Assembly (NCBI GenBank): GCA_027559495.1 | Contig: JAMXSV010000003.1 | Span: 744,001-808,000 of the forward strand | Source: Aurifilum marmelostoma | Taxonomy: Eukaryota > Ascomycota > Sordariomycetes > Diaporthales > Cryphonectriaceae | Length of the DNA: 64,000 bases | Reading direction: 5' to 3' | In this document: piece by piece, positions 11,853 to 24,468 of the stretch | How the letters are laid out: each line of letters opens with the position of its first letter | Numbering within the stretch: position 1 is the first letter of the stretch | Program-made: the position numbers and the translations under genes | The notes under the pieces: generated by a model | What the model saw: only the letters and a program-made list of their open reading frames with translations | Told to the model about the DNA's origin: nothing | Databases searched by the model: none

Positions 11853-14163
11853 GCAGTTCGCGGACCAGAGGCAGGAAGTGTCTCTAGTGGTCACGGAGCT
11901 GAACCGTCATAATGGACCTCCTCTGGATGATCACGATAAAACCGAGGGCGGTAAAGGCACAATGGTATTTCTTTGCTGGAATTTATTATACCCTATAGCT
12001 TTTGTTTGCTTTGTGGACACCTTGTCCGCGGCAACTAGCAAGGTCTCTGCGGCCTTGCCTACAGTGGAGGTAATACGAAGCCATAATTCATTTACGTATC
12101 GAGACAATGTTTGAGAAGTATGCTGGCGGGGTAATCCTTCTTCAGGCTGACCATCTAGGAGGGACATCAGCATGCTGATTCAAACTGTGCATCTACACCA
12201 AGGCACGTACAGGGTAAGGGGAAAAACGTAACTGCAGCCCCTTCAATCTGCTACTGCATACTGAAGCATCGCACCCAGTCTGCTGTCATGATGATCCAGT
12301 CAGGTAGAGCCAAGCGCACAACGCCCAGACATGTGTGTGTTTGTTGTCATCGCTCCCTACCTTGCTAACTCTGGAGATCTCAATTGCGCCCGGCCCCCAC
12401 TTTCTGTCTAAACTAGATAGGACCCGCGGTTTGAGCCTGGCATGGCTTGATCGTGATCGTAAAGAGCCGCCGGAGAGAAAACAGGAGCTGCCTCCAGGCC
12501 TTGGCGGGCTGGTGGTGCGCCACTAAAGCCCTAGCGCGTTGCGGCCCCAGTCTTTTTTTCGATCTCCGCTGGACTTGAGTGCTCCTCTGCTGTCCAGCAC
12601 TGTAGCAGCTAGCCGAGAGGAGGATGTGGATGGATGGCCAGCCAGGAGAAACAAGAAGGAAAAACCTGGCTGGAAACTTCATGAAGGTCTAGGTGCGACT
12701 GGGATTTTCTCTCCCCCTCCCCTCCAGATGATGATCATGATGCTAGAGGCGCTCCCGGGGGGGGCGCTGATGATCACGCCTGCTCACTGCTCATCAATGT
12801 GAAAAGTGATATAGATTCTTCACCTCTGTGCTTGGCATCTGATAGGTAGGGATGTGACGAGAGTTGTACTATGTAGGTGTTCTTGCTGCTTCCAAGATTT
12901 ATGGCAGTGAGACAGACCTAAGCAAGCCAACCGTGGAGAGAAATGAAGAGATGATACCTTAGAGTAATTAACCCCACACTGAATAGACTAGTGTTGTCTC
13001 GACAGGGTGTGACAAGGCAGATAATTACGATATGATTTCATCTAGCATGAATTGTCTCTCCCAGATACTGGATGTGGGTTTAGGCATGGCAGCAGTACAG
13101 TATCCCGACCTAGTGGGGATTCACATGCTGGATGAATGTGCAGGAGTTCTTCTCAAATGGTCCTTCAAATGCAGCTGCGCACTTTCATAGTAAGGAATAG
13201 CATTCTGAGCAGATGGGCGACCTTCCAAGCTGCATCCTGGAAATCGACAGCCCCTCCTCCTCCCGCCCTCCTTTCGGCGATCTGATTAAATTGACGTTTA
13301 CGATTGACGTTTACGGCCGGTTTCTGGGTTCAGCTGGCTAGGTCCAGGCGCCGAGCCCAGGGCCTGTGGCGTGCCAAATTGGCGGGACGGGTGCTGATGA
13401 GGTCACATCGCCAGCGGGGAAAGAGCAGGACGCGGTTCCATTTCTTGGTGACGCAACGACGTCATCCCGCCCACTGCAGCAAAACGAGCCCATCATCCGT
13501 GACAAAGGACGGAAGCAAGACACAGACAAGGCCGACAGACCACACATTTCTCTCTCACGTATACGCGCTCTCTTACCATCTTACTCCTGAGTATGGTATA
13601 GTGTATCGTCCAAAGCTCAGCTGAAAGTCTTTGTGAGCGCAAAGGTCCCGCACATTGTAAAACATGGTATTTGCGGATCAGGGCTACTTTAGTCTGCGGG
13701 AAGGTGTCGTCCGGCGATCTCGAGATAAGTCCATGACTTGCTGCTGTGTTCTACTTTCTTGTACTTGCTTATTAGCAGCTGTTGGCGTCAGTAGTTGGGC
13801 TAGTTAGGGCCAAGAAACTCACGAGCTTGAGCTATGCAAGGTAGGGAAGGGAGTAGGCAGGAACATCCTAGATTTAACATTACCTTTTCCCTCTCTCTCA
13901 CACTCCTTCCTCCTTTTGAAACTTTCTCCTCATTTTGCTTCTCCTGTGACACGGCGACACTTGCTTCCCTCCTCTGTGATCCCTCTGGTGTGTGTGTGGC
14001 TGGCTGTATGACCTTGAGTCTGGTATTCCCGTCTCTCCTCAATTGATACCTCCTCGCTTGGAGAGGGACAGTCAAGCCTCACTTGCCTCTCCCACACACC
14101 CACACGCGCGCATACAAACACACACACACATACACAGATCTACATACACCTACCGTCGCCAAC
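11853..14163. other. Intergenic and promoter of the Mug190-like gene
   Basis: No supported gene. The DNA is moderately AT-rich without long open frames of protein character. The last 150 bases are pyrimidine-rich and then CA-rich (14094-14139), forming the likely 5' leader of the next gene. Confidence 0.5.
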
Positions 14164-17100
14164 ATGGACACCAAGGAGACTGTGGTCCCATCCGGACAGC
14201 ACTACTCCGGCACCAACCGCATCCCCAACATTAAGCAGTTCATGGAGCGTTTGGACGTGGAGAAGAAGGAGCGCGACGCCAAGATCGATGAGCAGTCAAA
14301 GCAGCAGAGAAAGGCGGGGGGCGGCGGCGGCGGCGGCGAGGTCAAGGGACATCCAGAGACCAGCCAGCAGCGTGGCAAGAACCGACGCACAGTCCGAGAT
14401 CCCGTCACCGGCAAGGACGTCGAAATTGACGACATGGACAGCGAGGCCATGAAGACCGCCCAGGACCCACATGTAAGCCTCTTCCTGAGAGAAGGGAGCG
14501 ACAGAGGAGACCAAGATGTTCTTTGCTGACCAGCGACCCAGCTCTTCGTCCCCAACGCCAACCTTGGCAAGGACACGACCATCAAGACCGACCCCAGCCA
14601 GTCTGGCGAGGAGTACCGCTATGCACAGGACGTCACGGCACCGCCCGACCCCGTCGAGCCCGGCACTACGAGTGACGTTCCCATTCACGGCGAGAAGACC
14701 AATGTGCTGTTCCACCCGACACCCTCTGTGAGCTACGAGCCCATGTTTGCCTCCATCGAGGCACGCGCAAATGTCCTCTGCGCAGGCATCTTTATCGCCA
14801 TCGTCTTCATGGGCAAGATGTTCGGCGGCTCGCTCTGGGGTCTGTTCCCTCTTGCCGGCTGTGTGGCCTCGGGCGTGTTCCTTTGGATGAAGGATCTCGT
14901 CCGTCAGGGTCGCGATACCGAATGGTCCAGCGAGCAGAAGCGTGGCGAGACCGCCGTTGTGAACCTGATTCCCGAGTCTGTCGAGTGGCTCAACACCGCC
15001 GTCGGCCTGATCTGGAGCTTAATCAATCCCGACATGTTTGCTGCCGTCGCGGACACTCTCGAGGACGTCATGCAGGCCTCTGTGCCGGGTGTCATCGAAA
15101 ACGTCAAGGTCAACGACATCTCCCAGGGCAGCAACCCTATCAGGATCCTCAGCTTGCGCGCCCTCCCAGACAGCCATGTCCAGGATTTGAAGGATGAGAT
15201 CCGCAAGCAGCAGGCCAAGAACAAGGACCCTCAGGAGCTGGCTGCCGACGAGGAGGGCGGTGACTTCTACAACCTCGAGGCTACCGTGGCCTACCACTCT
15301 CTGCCTTCTGGCAACGATGTGTCTTCCAAGGCTAAGAACATGGGCATGCAGCTTGTCTTCTACCTCGGCATGAAGGGCCTCTTTGGTGTTCCCTTCCCCA
15401 TCTGGGTCGAGCTCAACGGGCTGGTCTGCACGGCACGCATCCGTGTCGCCCTGGCACCGAACCCACCCTTCATCAAGACGCTCTCCTTCACGCTGATGGG
15501 TCTGCCCAAGGTCCAGGCTAGCTGCATACCGCTCATCGAGAAGGGCGCAAACATCCTCAACCTCCCACTGATCTCCAACTTTGTCAACTGGGCCATCGCC
15601 ACGGCAGCGGGCATGTATGTGGCCCCCAAGTCGCTGACTCTCGATATCGGCAAGATGCTCCAGGGCGACGACATCACCAAGGAAACTCAGGCCCTGGGCG
15701 TGTTGTTTGTGCGGATTCACAAGGCTACCGGCCTGTCAAAGCAGGACCGGAGAGGTAGTGACGGCGGCGGCTCTGATCCGTACATCTGCGTGGCCTTCTC
15801 CAAATTTGGCAAACCACAGTACTGCACCCGTGTGATCCAGGACGACCTGAATCCCATCTTCTCGGAGTGCGCCGCGCTGCTGGTCACACCTGATATCATC
15901 AAGGCGGACGAGCAGCTTTCGCTCGAGCTCTGGGACAGCGACCGGTCCTCGGCAGACGATGTGGTCGGCAAGGTGGAGCTCAGCATTCAGAAGCTGATCC
16001 AGCACCCCGGCAAGATGTTCCCTCAGACCTCAAACCTCCGAGGCACCAAGGCAGAGAGCACGATGCCCGGTGAGCTGCACTGGGAAGTTGGTTTCTTCGG
16101 CCGCACTCAGTTCCGCAAGGCCCTGCGGACGGACGGCAAGGATCCGAACCTGCCCAAGGAGCTGCAGGACAAGAAGGAGCTGCAGACGGACGTGGGCTCG
16201 CTCGACACAGAGCAGGAGGATGCCGTCGTCCACACGCCGCCCGACCCGCTCTGGCCTAGCGGCATCGTCAGCGTTGTCGTCCACCAGATCGTCAGCCTCG
16301 AGCTCGCTAACATCAAGGGCTCGCAAGGTAAGAGAAAGGGCCGCGAGTTCGAGCCTGCAAGGCCTGAGGCCGGTGAGATCAAGGAGGAGACGGGCAAGAA
16401 GCTGCCGTCCTCGTACTGCACGATCCTCATCAACGACGAGCTGGCGTACAAGACGCGGACAAAGGTCGTCTCATCCAAGCCCATCTTCGAGGCCGGTACG
16501 GAGCGCTTCATCCGAGACTGGCGATCCTGCATCATCACTGTGACGGTCCGGGACTCGCGCAACCGTCAGCATGATCCCATCATCGGGGTGGTCCCACTGA
16601 AGCTGTCCGACGTGCTCCTGACCAGCAGCCAGAGCACACGTTGGTATCCCCTGGACGGCGGCATCGGCTTTGGACGTATGCGCGTCAGCCTCCTGTTCCG
16701 GTCCGTCGAGCTCAGGCTGCCGCCAGCACAGCTCGGCTTTGGCGAGATCGGCACGTTCGAGTTCGTCTCGGACACTATCAAGGCCAGCAACTACAACGGG
16801 TCCGGTCGCACGAAGCTGAAGCTCCGCACAGGCGGTAGCTCCGCAACGGTGAAGAGCGACAAGTGCACCAAGACCGAAGACGGCAGCCTCGTCTGGGACC
16901 TTGCCGACACCACGACTACCAAGAACGACGACGGAACCGAGAGCGGACCCATCACTGGACGCGTTCGCCTCCCCGTCCGCTACCGCTACCGTTCTCCTGT
17001 TTTCTTCGAGTTTCACCCCAGTGGTAAGCGACATGCCGATGCCTTTGCATCCATCTGGCTGCAGGACCTCGTGGACCTGGAGGAAAAGGACTTTGACATC

Positions 17101-18006
17101 CCCATCTGGCGGTGTAACAACAGCATGCGGCTGAGCCAGAATTACATCACCGAGGCCAACTACCGCGAGGTTCCCGACCTCAAAATCGAGGAGATTGGCC
17201 GTCTGCACTTCCGCGGCCGGTTCAAGCCCGGCACAGACCGTGATCACCTCAAGTTTGTGAGCGACAACGACTCTCGCGAGACGATCGAGTCGTGGGAGGC
17301 CTGCTTCGCTGAAGGCGTGAGGGCGGAGCACGTCGTGGGGGAGGTGCCGCCCAGCATCCAGAAGCTGCACGACGCCAGCCTCACGCAGGGCCGAGACGTC
17401 CTCGCCCAGGCGGACGAGAAAGACAAGGAGAAGTGGCTGGCGAGGGATGGCACGGACTGGAGCGGCACCTTTGGCAAGAACCCGTCAGGTGCTGCCAACG
17501 GTGCCGGTGGGGAGGACGACGATGAGGATGAGGATCACAGCGACGACGACGGCTCCTCTGGCGACGTCGACCTCGGCATCACGGACGCCTCCACTGATCC
17601 GACCACCGCCAGCCAGGGCAGGGAAAGTGCGGATACGCCGCGGGGGTCGGCAGACACCGGTAGCTACCCAGGAAGCCCGCTGTCGCCTTCGTCCACCAAG
17701 AGCACAGGAAGCGGCAAGTCAAGCAGGAACCCGGTCAAGAAGTATAAGGAGTACCAGGAGAGGAGCCGTGACCTGCACCGCCAGCACCGGGGACTAATGC
17801 AGTGGTAAGTCCAGATCACAAAGCCGTGTGGTGTAGCTCACCCAGAGGAGGAGGAAATATAGATGAGCTGACATGGAGTATGTACCGACAGGAAACCCAT
17901 GCGAAATGTTCAGTTTGCCAAGGACGAGGCCAAGTATGCCGTGCGCAGGATCACCAAGGTTGGGTCGCTGAGCGGCCGAAAGCCAGACGTCGAGACAGAG
18001 GTGTGA
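14164..18006 (+). CDS. mug190: Mug190/tricalbin-like SMP and C2 domain protein
   Basis: Three exons: 14164-14472, 14542-17804, 17892-18006, with introns of 69 and 87 nt bounded by GTAAGC/CAG and GTAAGT/CAG; product 1228 residues. A lysine-rich N-terminal tail leads to a two-segment membrane hairpin around residues 179-219 (ANVLCAGIFIAIVF ... GCVASGVFLWM). An SMP lipid-transfer domain follows (about 235-455, from WLNTAVGLIWSLINPDMF), then a first C2 domain (about 470-590, with LFVRIHKATGL and DPYICVAF) and a second C2-like domain (about 660-790). The tail is acidic and basic by turns. SMP-C2 proteins tether the ER to the plasma membrane and move lipids between them; S. pombe Mug190 has this architecture and a similar length (near 1190 residues). 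Membrane-contact lipid transfer is inferred by family. The last exon supplies a short basic end missed if the gene is stopped at 17808. Confidence 0.9.
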
Positions 18007-18958
18007 AGGTGTTGCCGATGTCATCTTTGTCGCTCTCCATCTCTCTTTGGTGATCTGGGATCTCTCATATCGTACACGAATAAGGCTGGGTTTCTGGCTA
18101 GGCGGCATAAGGGGTTTTGTTGGAAAAGGAAGAGAAGGTCGGGCAAAGAAGGATTGATTTGTTTTCCACGGGCGATAGTGAAACACAAGGTAATTAAATT
18201 GTGTATATGAAGTATTGATAACGATGAATAAGCTTGACGTTGCACTTTTCCTTATGTTCTTCTCTTTGCATGATCCGGTGATTGCCGTGTTAACTGACTG
18301 CACTGTATCCGAGGACTCGACCAAGTAATTGCCTTACTTGACAGTCTTATCATCGCATACCTATCCTCTCTTTTTCGTAGGTGGACTGAGAATCATTCAG
18401 AAGAGGAAAATGAGAGAAATTTCTGATACTTTCTTCCAATCTTATTTCCTTTTGGTTTCTTCTTCTTTTTCCCGACAGTCGAGGGAAGAGAAGGGGGGGG
18501 GGAGAACACCAGTGACCCTGCGTCCGGGGCCAGGGAGGGCCCTAATTTGCTACCCCAAACCCTCCTAGGACGAACAGACGGGCCGACCTATAGGGGTGTC
18601 GTCATATACCGTAGCACTCACTGTACGGTCCATCCCTTCCCCAGATTTTCTACTACAGGAGCAGACTGCTTGGTCAGGACTTCGCTCCAACAAACAAGCA
18701 GTACACACTTCTCTCTCCTCCTCTCTCCTCCCCTCTCCTCCCCCACACAGCCAGACCGACCCAGCCAATTCACCTATCGAAAGAATCATCATCGCGACCC
18801 CAAAACATATCGTGACCGAGCTCCAGCTGATTCCCTCCACACCGAACCTGAATTGGTTACAAAAGAGTGATCAACCGGATCCTGTCCCGAACCACGAGCC
18901 AGACAAGACGCTCTACAAATATCTATATACACACAGTCACGTACACGACAAAGAGTCC
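18007..18958. other. Intergenic, no gene seen
   Basis: 3' flank of the Mug190-like gene, AT-rich around 18180-18240, then CT-rich leader-like sequence from about 18640. A frame open from 18596 runs into the next gene but its upstream part lacks protein character. Confidence 0.5.
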
Positions 18959-19351
18959 ATGCCCTCACAACAACTCGCCAAGCTCCCCCTCTCCCTGATA
19001 AGAGACACACGCACACGGACCACACCGGGGGCCGGCAACAACGAAAGCATCCTACCAGGGCCCGGATCGCACCACCCTTACAAGAGCCCCTACCACCCCA
19101 AGAAGAAGAACAGCCACCGGGCCGGCGGCGGCAGCAGGAGCAAGTCGTCCACCACGATATCGATGGGCAGGTTCTGGAGCCCCTATGCACGGCCGCCCCG
19201 GCGGTCCAAGAAGCTGGTGGTGATCTGGGTCGGGGCTTTTCTCCTGGCGGGGTTGTTCACCTGGTGGGTGTCCACTCGGCATGGGGAGCTGGCTCGGAGT
19301 TATCGGGAGGTCCTGATGGCTACACCTGGGAAGGTGCCGGTGGAGGAGTGA
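18959..19351 (+). CDS. Small single-pass membrane protein, unknown function
   Basis: Two in-frame starts are possible: 18959 (130 residues) and 19163 (62 residues, MGRFWSPYARPPRRSKK). The shorter form has a clear layout: basic N-terminus, one hydrophobic segment (KLVVIWVGAFLLAGLFTWWV), then a polar tail ending KVPVEE. This is the pattern of a small type II or tail-loop membrane protein. The upstream 68 residues are Thr/Pro/Ser-rich and poorly ordered, so the later start may be the true one. No family recognised; its neighbours are also short unknown genes. Confidence 0.5.
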   Translation: MPSQQLAKLPLSLIRDTRTRTTPGAGNNESILPGPGSHHPYKSPYHPKKKNSHRAGGGSRSKSSTTISMGRFWSPYARPPRRSKKLVVIWVGAFLLAGLFTWWVSTRHGELARSYREVLMATPGKVPVEE

Positions 19352-19860
19352 AGGGGAGGGGGCAAGCAAGAATGATGCGCAGAACAGTGTTGGCGTTTAT
19401 GGGGGCCAAAGGACACAATGATACGCGAAGAGGGACCGTCCTACACACCGACACACCGACGGATACCCAAGAGCTGTGGAATGTCTTTGTTGCGCTTTGT
19501 TGGGTCTCGTCGATGCATGTCAACGAGGCATCCATCGCATTGTATTCTGAAGGGATTCAGGAGTCAAAGGCACGGCATGGAGAACAGTGCCTTTGTCTGC
19601 AGGAGAGGGTCAAGGAACATTTATTGCATTTGATACAGGGCGTTTCAAGAGAACAGCTTGATTGGGACAATGGATGGGCGAAAATAATCTAATACAAAAA
19701 GCGACACGGACGCGCTGAGATTCTAATTTTTCCAGAGGCGGCCCTCCATCTTGCCCATCAGATCACTCAGGAGCCCCAGTCTCTTTTTTCTTCTCAAGTT
19801 GTCAGAACGACATATCCCCCGACCCACCAAAGGGCCCCCTCTGACCTAGCAGCATCCAAA
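19352..19860. other. Intergenic, no gene seen
   Basis: Mixed-composition spacer. Open frames here are short and without protein character. The last 120 bases are probably the leader of the small gene at 19861. Confidence 0.45.
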
Positions 19861-20200
19861 ATGTCGTCGACCACCTCCACCACCACAACGCCCAATTCCA
19901 GCCACCAGCAGCAGCAGCAGCAGCAGTACGTCGGACCCTACCCCCTGCCCGGCGGCTACCGCTGGGAAGTCCCTCCCTGACCACACCGCCGCCGCCGCCG
20001 CCACCGTCCGGGAGGCAAACGGGCGGGCTCACAGCCTGCGCGTCCGCGAGTGGACCCCGCGCCCTGCTGCTCGCGGGGCCGGCTATGGCAGCAGTGCTAT
20101 GGAGGAGCTATGCCGGGAGTTTGGTAGGCTTGCTGTTGAGATGGAGGAGGGGGTGGGCCTGAGGGGTTTGTTGTTTCTGGTGGCGGCCTGTGTGAGTTAG
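19861..20200 (+). CDS. Short unknown protein, one frame break
   Basis: The ATG at 19861 opens a Ser/Thr-rich start, a (CAG)n-encoded Gln run, then YVGPYPLPGGYRWEVPP, where the frame stops at 19980. One frame over, the reading continues without gap as DHTAAAAAATVREANGRAHS, then LRVREWTPRP and EELCREFGRLAVEMEEG, to a stop at 20200. Dropping one C from the tract 19971-19977 joins them into about 112 residues. I tested an intron starting at the GTACGT at 19926; no acceptor restores the right phase. Function unknown; no domain recognised. Confidence 0.5.
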
Positions 20201-21322
20201 ACGGGTGAGTATGGTCGAGGGTGAGTGATTGTTGCTCGAGACCAGGGTATACAAGTGTATGGCCTGACCTTCTTTTTCTTCTTCCACCATTTCTCTTTTG
20301 GGAGTTTATTTATCTTTTTTAGTAAGTAGTTGGTATCAATGAGACTGGCTTTCGATGAATCAGCTTATAATGATAGATTATGAAGACGAGCAGCATGAAT
20401 CTCATCCGTTTTTTGTTTGTTTCTTTAGACCTTTGTGAATTTGCAGCAAGTTTTTGGCCAGTAATTACATGTCTTCAGAGGTAAAGGTGACGTTTGGGAT
20501 TGATTATATAGGATCCCATGTAAGTCACAGACTCGTGGTCCATCAGTACTGGTCAACATCCGAGATAAATAATACCTACTGTAATCCAGATAATCACAGC
20601 CTCTGCAGTCATCTTTACGCAGGCCAGTCGAACCACCCCGCCAAGCCTCAGTACAGTAGCTCCCGTCGAGTTGCAGCTGCAGGTCCCGCTTACTCACGCC
20701 CAGCACGTATCAATACGGACTTTTTTGTCTAAAATTAAATACTCTTGTGCGGTTATACGAGGTGCGCCTATCTTCACCTATTAATAGAGGCCACACGACA
20801 CGAAACAATACTAACTAGCAATAGGTTTCGATGCGGAAACCCACGATCATGTATCACTTTGTTCCATGCCAGTTGTTCACTGCAGGTTCCCTCCTCATAC
20901 TCATAAGTCTCGGGTTTCTCGAAAAAAAAAAAAAAAAAGACTTCATCTAGCATATGCCTCTCTTTGCCTCTAAACATGAAGTCTCGAGTCACTTTTCAGA
21001 GCCTGCATCATTCCTCCTCGATGATTCGATGACCTGTTCAAGTCACTGAGGCCCTTCGGCAACCTTAGATTTTTATTTTTCTACTTTTTTTTTTTTTTTT
21101 CGTGCCACATCGGCAGAGAGGACTGTCCTCCTGCAGTGAACCACAATGTTGTGTTCTACTCAAAGACAAAAAAGAACGTCTTGTGGGATTTTCTTTTCCC
21201 TGCAGACCTTTTGTTCTGGACACCACAGGCACGACCGTTCAGAAGAACCGAGTTGCAGCTCATGCGACAATATCACTTACTGCTCGAGGCCGGTTGTCAA
21301 GTAATTATTCTCTACCTTTGAG
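20201..21322. other. AT-rich intergenic stretch
   Basis: Clearly more AT-rich than the flanking genes, with A and T runs (for example 20922-20938 and 21082-21100) and no long open frame of protein character. It may hold the promoter and first exon of the gene that continues at 21447. Confidence 0.45.
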
Positions 21323-21446
21323 ATGTGTCTTTATCGGTATGCCGAATTCATCCGTCCATACAGCACATCTTTCAGTTCCTCCCCTGGAAGAAGAGGTTGA
21401 AAGTGCAAGCAAGTACTGTTGTTTACTTACCAGATTGATCATAAAG

Positions 21447-22258
21447 CTATCCAGCGTATGCACTCTGCAAACATCCAGACAACAGGAAGAGGAACGGACA
21501 GTGGGTGCTCCCAGGCGGATGGGAAGCCCACATCGTCATAGAGAGGTGCGAGGCCCAGCGCTGGGCAGGCGGCACGTCCACCTGCCCGAGGCCCTCGTCG
21601 ACCACCACGGAGCCCACAGACGACTGGAAGTGGGTGGCCGCCCCCGGCAGGGGCCTCGGCCGGTTCTGCCCGGCGTGCGACAGCGACGCGCGGACCAGCA
21701 CCGAGACGCTGGTCGGGGTGCGGGCCATGCTGCTGGGCCTGAAGCAGAACATCCGGAGCTGGCAGGAGATGTACGGCTTCGTGCTCACCGGCCGCGACGT
21801 CATGGCCATGCAGCGCGACAAGGACGGCATCGAGGAGGTGTACCTCCGGGACACGCTGCAGGGCCCCTACAACACGGCCGAGTCTGGCCTGCGGGACGAC
21901 TTTGCCGAGTTCGTCGCCAAGTGGGAGGGCATCATCGAGGAGAAGATTGACGCCCGCGACAGGTGGGAGCGGGAGCACGGCGGCGGCGGCGGGCGGACTT
22001 CGCGCGCGTCTGTGAGAGATGGGGGGGGATGAGGCCGGGGATGCTGGTCCTTCGACGGCGCTCCATCGGCAGCAGCAGCAGCGGCAGCATCGTCCAGAGT
22101 ACGCTGCGCCGTATGCATATACCTCGACACCTCCTCCGTCTTCTGCTTCTTCTTCTTCTTCTTCTTCGTCGGGCGCACAGAGTCATCACCATCGTCATTC
22201 TTCTTCTCGCTTACATCATGGTCGGAAGCATCGGGGTCGGAAGCATCATGATCGATAG
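21447..22258 (+). CDS. Unknown protein, 5' exon unresolved, one frame break
   Basis: Coding character begins at an intron acceptor near 21446 or 21454 (AYALCKHPDNRKRNGQW) and runs through a Cys-rich part (ERCEAQRWAGGTSTCPRP, RFCPACDSD) into a long acidic helix (DDFAEFVAKWEGIIEEKIDA). The frame stops at 22032 straight after the G8 run 22021-22028; one frame over it continues as DEAGDAGPSTALHR, a Gln run and a Ser run to 22258. One extra G explains this. The 5' exon is not resolved. A candidate is the ATG at 21323 (MCLYRYAEF), which would need splicing into 21447. Cys spacing hints at a metal site but matches no family I know. Confidence 0.5.
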
Positions 22259-23006
22259 AAGCTAAGAATACATTAACGCAGCTACTCACTTTGAAAAGAA
22301 ATTCGGACATCAGCGGAATTGTTTTGATTTCTTGGAAATCTTGTATGCAAAGATTTTTTAGATCTTTTTGTTATGAGTTGCCTTCAATAGGAAGCATGAG
22401 TATTCTACAAATAACCATTATGAGTTTTCATCAATTGCAATTTTCCCTTTTGTTTTGTTTTTTTTTTAAAAAAAAAAATTTAAAAAAAAAGATGTATATT
22501 GCCTCTGGCTGCGAATTATTACAAAGAAAATTTATCAACAGCCCGCAATCATCAGGAATTCTAGTCTCGAGTTGAATTCCTTTGTATTGGACGAAACAGG
22601 TTTCCTTGTTTAATTTGTGAGCAGACCTCCTATTGTACAGAATCAAAGGCCAATGTAGTTATCATGTTGTAATTACCTATATGTTATTATTTAGCACAGC
22701 TGGCTTGTTATCGCCTAGAAACTACGCTGTTGTTGCCACAATGCCTTTGGATCGTACATTCCAAGCGTTCTGGCTGGACCAGGATGGATTGGTGACATGA
22801 ACAGTCGGCTTGATGGCTGGACTAGACGTTGAACACCGCAGCTGTAGTGAGTACTGGCACGCATATATATACTACCAGGCTCACCTCAATTGACCGTATC
22901 AAGGAAATCTTCTCACACACACAACTCTGATAGACACACCACTGTCGCACACAGCAACACCAGACCAGCTCGCCTCAGGACCTCAACCACTTATCATCTA
23001 TCCACC
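22259..23006. other. AT-rich intergenic and promoter of the gene at 23007
   Basis: Very AT-rich between 22280 and 22700, with T and A runs side by side at 22449-22490 that could fold as a hairpin. No gene seen. The last 140 bases hold a TATA-like element and leader of the next gene. Confidence 0.5.
22863..22871 (+). promoter_or_regulatory. TATA-like element
   Basis: The sequence 'catatatatacta' lies about 140 bases before the ATG at 23007, at a position compatible with a core promoter and a 5' leader of around 110 bases. Confidence 0.4.
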
Positions 23007-23555
23007 ATGACGAACCAGCAGTTGTCTCGCACGGCCGAGTATGCCTTTGACAAGATGGTCGAGAAGCTCCGTGCTGACGGTGCTGTCCTGACTGAGATGC
23101 ACACGGAGATCAATGCTATCCTGCCGTCCATCACCTTCACGGACATCTGCAACAAGTTGCTCCAGTCCTCTCTGTTCCAGCCCAGGACAACCACTGTTGA
23201 GAGCCCTTATCACTCCACCACTGGTGAGCAGTACTCTTACACCACTGACAATGACGATGTGATCAGTGACCAGTGGGACATAATTGACACCGAGGACCTG
23301 TTGTCCCCCTCTGAGAAGGGCAGCACCTGCCCATCTGACAACGACGGGTGGTTCAGCAGCTTTGGCTCTGCCTCCATCACACCTTCTGAGAGCATCAGCT
23401 GCGTTGCTGCAAGGACGGCCAGGAACCAGAGCCGCATACAGGCCATTCGACACCGCCATGCCATGCTCCATGAGCTTGACATTGGAGGACAGTCACCCCA
23501 GTATGGCGAGGACAACTATTTTGCCCTTCCTGCCCTGTGGGACGACGAGGCCTGA
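23007..23555 (+). CDS. Short acidic protein of unknown function
   Basis: Start at 23007 in a strong context (CCACCATGA). The product is 182 residues with no intron. An N-terminal helical part (TAEYAFDKMVEKLRADGAVL) is followed by Ser/Thr/Asp-rich acidic sequence (WDIIDTEDLLSPSEKGS, SDNDGWFSSFGSASITPS) and a basic helix (ARNQSRIQAIRHRHAML); the end is acidic (ALPALWDDEA). It lacks a signal peptide or membrane segment. I do not recognise a family; the acidic centre and lone gene structure would suit a regulatory or orphan protein, but that is a guess. Confidence 0.6.
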   Translation: MTNQQLSRTAEYAFDKMVEKLRADGAVLTEMHTEINAILPSITFTDICNKLLQSSLFQPRTTTVESPYHSTTGEQYSYTTDNDDVISDQWDIIDTEDLLSPSEKGSTCPSDNDGWFSSFGSASITPSESISCVAARTARNQSRIQAIRHRHAMLHELDIGGQSPQYGEDNYFALPALWDDEA

Positions 23556-24468
23556 GCGAGCTGGTACTGCCAGATATGCCACTGCGAACACAGTTCATGG
23601 AAGAGATTCATTCTCCTGCTGTCACCACCGAGAGATACCTACCCTACTGGTAAGAGGAAGTGAGCCGCGGAGCTCATCTGTTTTGATATGAATCGAGGAA
23701 ATTATGGTTCACGAATACCATCTTCATGTTGACGAGAAATACAGAATGATGAGGACATGAAAGCCATGCTTGCGCAGATAGGACATACAGTATAAAGTGC
23801 TATTAGACTTAGATAAATCAATATCCTGAAACCAACCGCACAGGGCGACCAGACAGTTGTGATCATGCGTATAGTATCATTTATGCCCAAACCCAGTCCG
23901 ATTAATTCTGAATTTTTACCCTCCCTCGTTGAGAAGGGCATGCCTTATGCCCTGGCATCCATTTTTTTCTTTTTCTTTTTGTTTTGCAATTGTGATAATC
24001 TGCCCGGAGAATGACTCAATCGGCCAAACGATGGCATTCCACTTGCGCATTTGCTTGATTGGCATAGCCCCCACGCCATGAGGCCAATATCCCCTGAGGC
24101 CAAATTCGCCCCTCTGTTATCCTGGCTCAATCAATTAAGCACTGAAAAAGTACTTACTCTACTTAATGTGAACATCGTGAGATTACGTAACATCGATGAT
24201 CCCGGATAACAGCCTACGGCATGACTCCTTCCTCGGTCTGGTTGCTGCGCCCCTTGCGGCTGCCTGCGAGGAGACAAGTACTTTCCTCTTATATTTGAAG
24301 ACATCTTTCACCCCATCTTGCTCCGTTCCGAATCGCTCGAGTTCCTCTCTCAGTCACCCTTGTCTGGTGGGCAATTTTCACAGTCCCATGCCCGTCTTGC
24401 CGCGACATCTGAATATTGTCACATAGATTGATGGTCGGTAAAGAGGGCGGCACACCCAGCACAATACC
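23556..24468. other. Intergenic, no gene seen
   Basis: Low-complexity T run near 23969-23990 and mixed AT-rich DNA. No supported gene; the last 100 bases are the leader of the large gene at 24469. Confidence 0.5.

Noticed and set aside
19926..20014. Intron with GTACGT donor in the small gene at 19861
   Set aside because: The only nearby acceptor leaves the wrong phase; a one-base change in the C tract explains the data better.
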